A stretch of DNA of 64,000 nt. Source: an uncultured Azospirillum sp. Its GTDB lineage: Bacteria; Pseudomonadota; Alphaproteobacteria; RF32; CAG-239. The translations under genes were made by a program, and so were the position numbers. The stretch covers positions 1-64,000 of the forward strand of contig CAMYUM010000005.1 of assembly GCA_947301965.1 (NCBI GenBank), written 5' to 3'. Of the stretch, positions 61,190-64,000 are shown one piece after another (within the stretch, counting starts at the first letter, position 1; every line of letters starts with the position of its first letter). The notes under the pieces were generated by a model, which was not told the origin of the DNA, did no database searches, and saw nothing but the letters and a program-made list of their open reading frames with translations.

Positions 61190-62866
61190 ATGAATACAGA
61201 ATTTCAAGTTCCAGAAACAAAAGAAGTATTTGCCGACTTGCTCAAAGAGCAAATGGGCGACCAACATTTTGCCGGTTCAGTAGTTAAAGGCACTATTGTC
61301 AGAATTACCCCCGACTTCGTTATGGTTGACGTAGGTCTTAAATCCGAAGGTCGTATTCCGCTTCGTGAATTCGGTCAAAACCCGGAATTGAACGTCGGCG
61401 ACGTTATCGAAGTTTATGTTGATCGCTATGAAGACAGAGACGGAAACGTTGTATTGTCTCGTGAAAAAGCTCGCCGCGAAGAAGCTTGGCAGGATTTGGA
61501 AAAGGCTATGAATGCCGGCGAACGTATCAACGGTGTTATTTTTGGTCGTGTTAAAGGCGGCTTTACCGTTGACTTGAACGGCGCTATCGCTTTCTTGCCG
61601 GGATCACAAATCGATATCCGCCCGATCCGCGATATTTCTCCGTTGATGGGAATTTCTCAGCCGTTCCAAATTTTGAAAATGGACAAGGTCAGAGGCAATA
61701 TCGTTGTTTCTCGCCGTGTCGTTTTGGAAGAAACCCGCGCAGAATCTCGCGCCGAACTCATTGATGCCATCAAAGAAGGTTCTATTCTTGAAGGTGTTGT
61801 TAAAAATGTTACCGATTACGGTGCATTCATTGATTTGGGCGGTGTTGACGGCTTGTTGCACGTTACCGATATTTCGTGGAAACGTATTAATCATCCGGCA
61901 GAAGTTTTGTCGGTTGGTCAGACAGTTAAAGTTCAGGTTATTAAATTCAACGAAGACAACCAACGCATCAGCTTGGGTATGAAACAGTTGGAAAATGACC
62001 CGTGGCAAAACGTTGAAGAAAGATTCCATGTCGGCGACGTATGCAAAGGTAAGGTTACAAATATTACCGATTATGGTGCATTTGTTGAATTGGAAGATGG
62101 AATTGAAGGTTTGGTTCACGTTTCAGAAATGAGCTGGACACGCAAAAACGTTCATCCGGGCAAAATCGTTTCTACTTCTCAAGAAGTTGAAGTTAAGGTT
62201 TTGGAAGTTGATGCCGAAAAGAGAAGAATCAGCCTCGGTATCAAACAATGCACTCCTAACCCATGGGCTGCTTATGTTGAAGAGCATCCTGTCGGATCAG
62301 TTATTGAAGGCAAAATTAAAAATATTACCGAATTTGGTTTGTTCATCGGTTTGAACGACGAAATCGACGGTATGATTCATTTGTCTGATATTTCTTGGGA
62401 CAAAGCCGGTGAAGAAGCTGTTAAAGACTACACCAAAGGCCAGGAAATTCAGGCTAAAATCATTGATGTTGATGTCGAAAAAGAACGTATCAGCCTCGGT
62501 ATTAAGCAGTTGACCGAAAACGCAAATGCTACCGCTTTGGACAACTTCAAGAAAGGTGACAATGTTAAAGCCACCGTTGTTGATGCTGCCGACGATGTAT
62601 TGAACGTTGAGGTTGACGGCGTTGCCGCTACAATCAAAAAAGCCGATTTGGCAAAAGACAAAGCCGGTCAGGATTTGAGCAAATTCAAAGCCGGTGATGT
62701 TGTTGAAGCTAAAGTCAGCACCGTTGACAAGAAAAAAGGTAAACTGACTTTGTCAATCAAAGCATTGGAAATCGAAGAAGAGAAGAAGGCTTTGGAAGAA
62801 TATTCCAACACAACTTCAGGCTCTACCCTCGGTGATGCTTTGGGCGAAGCTTTGAAAAAGAAATAA
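61190..62866 (+). CDS. rpsA: 30S ribosomal protein S1
   Basis: A 558-residue protein with six S1 (OB-fold) repeats: two diverged ones, three close ones (GVVKNVTDYGAFIDLGG, GKVTNITDYGAFVELED, GKIKNITEFGLFIGLND), and a final diverged one. Start taken at 61190, where the S1 family N-terminus begins; an upstream in-frame extension from 61076 is unlike S1. S1 helps the ribosome to bind mRNA with weak ribosome sites. Downstream of cmk. Confidence 0.97.
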   Translation: MNTEFQVPETKEVFADLLKEQMGDQHFAGSVVKGTIVRITPDFVMVDVGLKSEGRIPLREFGQNPELNVGDVIEVYVDRYEDRDGNVVLSREKARREEAWQDLEKAMNAGERINGVIFGRVKGGFTVDLNGAIAFLPGSQIDIRPIRDISPLMGISQPFQILKMDKVRGNIVVSRRVVLEETRAESRAELIDAIKEGSILEGVVKNVTDYGAFIDLGGVDGLLHVTDISWKRINHPAEVLSVGQTVKVQVIKFNEDNQRISLGMKQLENDPWQNVEERFHVGDVCKGKVTNITDYGAFVELEDGIEGLVHVSEMSWTRKNVHPGKIVSTSQEVEVKVLEVDAEKRRISLGIKQCTPNPWAAYVEEHPVGSVIEGKIKNITEFGLFIGLNDEIDGMIHLSDISWDKAGEEAVKDYTKGQEIQAKIIDVDVEKERISLGIKQLTENANATALDNFKKGDNVKATVVDAADDVLNVEVDGVAATIKKADLAKDKAGQDLSKFKAGDVVEAKVSTVDKKKGKLTLSIKALEIEEEKKALEEYSNTTSGSTLGDALGEALKKK

Positions 62867-62889
62867 TCGAATCTGATGGTTTGGTTTTG

Positions 62890-62917
62890 ACAAAGCCGTC
62901 CGCAAGGGCGGCTTTGT
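62890..62917 (+). terminator. Terminator-like hairpin after rpsA
   Basis: A 12-pair stem (ACAAAGCCGTCC with GGGCGGCTTTGT, GCAA loop, one G-T pair) starting 23 bases after the rpsA stop. The T tract after it is weak (TTGATTTTAAAA). Confidence 0.7.
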
Positions 62918-62974
62918 TGATTTTAAAATAACTCTTGCCAAGTAAAATAAAAAAAGCTAAACAATAAGCACTTC

Positions 62975-63065
62975 GGATAGATGGCCGAGTGGTCGAAGGC
63001 GCACGATTGGAAATCGTGTGTACGTCTAAAGCGTACCGAGGGTTCGAATCCCTCTCTATCCGCCA
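62975..63065 (+). tRNA. tRNA-Ser (anticodon GGA)
   Basis: A 91-base class II tRNA with encoded CCA. Acceptor stem GGATAGA/TCTATCC with discriminator G, D-arm with GGCCGAGTGGTCGAAGGC, anticodon stem CACGA/TCGTG around TTGGAAA (anticodon GGA at 63009-63011), a long variable arm and T-loop GGTTCGAATCC. It reads UCC and UCU. Confidence 0.97.
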
Positions 63066-63106
63066 TTTACATAAAAACCCTCCCTCGCGGAGGGTTTTGA
63101 TGTAAA
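63066..63106. terminator. Bidirectional terminator between tRNA-Ser and the MFS gene
   Basis: Inner stem AAAACCCTCC/GGAGGGTTTT (63074-63083, 63089-63098) with outer arms TTTACAT/ATGTAAA. T-rich on both strands, so it can end the tRNA transcript and the converging transporter gene, whose stop lies at 63121. Confidence 0.82.
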
Positions 63107-63120
63107 TAGCGAATGAAAAA

Positions 63121-64000
63121 CTATGAATTTAACTGTTTCATAAGTAACCAATAGTAAATGCTTACGGCAATTTTATAACATAATAATGCAGATAAAGCCG
63201 CATATATAGAATACATATCTGCAATAAGACCAAAAACATAAAACGATACCGTGGTTAACAATCCACCAAATATGGCAACAATAGAGCGCATGGTTGCACG
63301 TTGTGTATCTGAAAATTCTTTTTGCAATAGTGCTGATTCCGCAGAATGTTCTCCGCCTGTTGCCAAAGATGAAACAGACATAATAAACGGCGATAAAACA
63401 TTATTAATTAATAATCCCAAAAATATGGTTATGCATTTAAATGTGCTTGAAACAAAAGCCATTTTAAATAGACCGATTTTGCGCATAAATATTGCAAAAT
63501 AAAATCCTATTGAACCACAAATTCTATAAATAAATACCACAATATCTACAGCCCATAAAGGGATAAACGAGTTATAATATATGCTATTAAGTCTATATTG
63601 AGTTTCTCCCCAGCTATAATTCATAATTTGAGCTACGGTTATTTTTTGCAATTTTTTATTTTCTTTGAATTGTTTTAGAGCTTCTATAAAATGTTTTAGT
63701 GTATTAGCGGATGAAGGCGTGTAATTTGAAGGTTCTACAAACAAGAAACATATGGATAATTGGCAAATGGCAGGAAGTATAGATACCCATGCTAAAATAT
63801 TCAGATTAAGAAAATATATGACAGGAACAGCAATTACTGTCGATATTGCTGCACCTAACCATCTGTATATCTTTGTTGCAGAAAATATGATGTCATATTT
63901 CTCTGTTTTGCGTAAATCTTTCATAGTTTCAAATATGAGGGCTTCATCTGTACCCGAGTTAAACGCATCACCTATCCCCCAAAAGACGGCTCCCAGAAAT
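63121..64000 (-). CDS. MFS transporter, N-terminus cut by window edge
   Basis: The reading frame continues upstream of the ATG at 63924 to the right edge without a stop. That extra part reads FWGIGDAFNSGTDEALIFET, a typical MFS helix-4/5 segment, so the ATG is internal and the gene is partial. About 293 residues are visible with about eight hydrophobic helices, including ATGGEHSAESALLQKEFSDTQRATMRSIV. This is the pattern of MFS proteins with a conserved S-E-S/E-A element. Substrate unknown. Base use appears more AT-rich than in rsmE-rpsA. Confidence 0.85.
   Translation of the reverse strand, partial: FLGAVFWGIGDAFNSGTDEALIFETMKDLRKTEKYDIIFSATKIYRWLGAAISTVIAVPVIYFLNLNILAWVSILPAICQLSICFLFVEPSNYTPSSANTLKHFIEALKQFKENKKLQKITVAQIMNYSWGETQYRLNSIYYNSFIPLWAVDIVVFIYRICGSIGFYFAIFMRKIGLFKMAFVSSTFKCITIFLGLLINNVLSPFIMSVSSLATGGEHSAESALLQKEFSDTQRATMRSIVAIFGGLLTTVSFYVFGLIADMYSIYAALSALLCYKIAVSIYYWLLMKQLNS

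Overview
The window looks like chromosomal DNA of an uncultured, fairly AT-rich alphaproteobacterium. Housekeeping genes sit at both ends: the 5' end of a 16S rRNA gene at the left; cmk, rpsA, tRNA-Ser(GGA), rsmE, a dnaJ/cbpA-type gene and an ELM1-family gene at the right. The alphaproteobacterial call rests on the ELM1-family gene, an RquA-like rhodoquinone methyltransferase and a VirB6/VirB8 duplication pattern that resembles Rickettsiales T4SS. RquA would point to anaerobic fumarate-type respiration, as in a gut or anoxic habitat. The genus cannot be fixed from the sequence alone.

Layout. (1) 1-1309: 16S start and rrn promoter on the minus strand, then an alpha/beta hydrolase. (2) 1385-11348, plus strand: a small membrane protein and four tandem VirB6-like proteins; the last carries an intact-looking M23 (LytM) peptidase domain. 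A terminator follows. (3) 11503-17104, plus strand: a double-HTH/S24-like regulator with a palindrome at its promoter, a cytosolic helical-repeat protein, a small soluble protein, a secretin-like lipoprotein and a bitopic membrane protein. (4) 17137-41909, minus strand: the rest of a P-type (VirB/D4-like) type IV secretion system. In transcription order it has three VirB2-like pilins, VirB3, VirB4, three or four exported coiled-coil proteins in the VirB5 position, VirB8, a VirB7-like lipoprotein, VirB8, VirB9 with a SPOR-like tail, two giant repeat proteins that together look like a VirB10 split in two, and VirB11. (5) 42202-55385, plus strand: a type IVb (R64/TCP-like) pilus locus with an OmpA-like protein, TcpQ/PilL-like lipoprotein, secretin PilN, PilO, PilP, ATPase PilQ, PilR, three PilS-family proteins and an LtaS/OpgB-like transferase between the pilins. 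(6) 55389-64000: mixed housekeeping and hypothetical genes, ending in an MFS transporter cut by the right edge.

How it fits together. The VirB genes could build a complete envelope-spanning channel: VirB4/VirB11 energy, VirB3/6/8 inner-membrane platform, VirB7/9/10 core, VirB2 pilus. The adjacent T4b pilus could mediate attachment, as thin pili do beside the transfer systems of IncI plasmids. No VirD4 coupling protein, relaxase, origin of transfer or prepilin peptidase is visible in the window, so DNA conjugation is not supported here and export to target cells is an open possibility.

The most unusual part is 18118-27131. Two adjacent genes encode 1,433 and 1,569 residue proteins made mostly of about 15-17 residue repeats. 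The first translated has an inner-membrane anchor; the second has its own signal peptide and the VirB10 C-terminal domain. Other oddities are the peptidase-VirB6 fusion, signal peptides on all four VirB6 proteins, a secretin-like protein inside the T4SS locus and a SPOR-like tail on VirB9.
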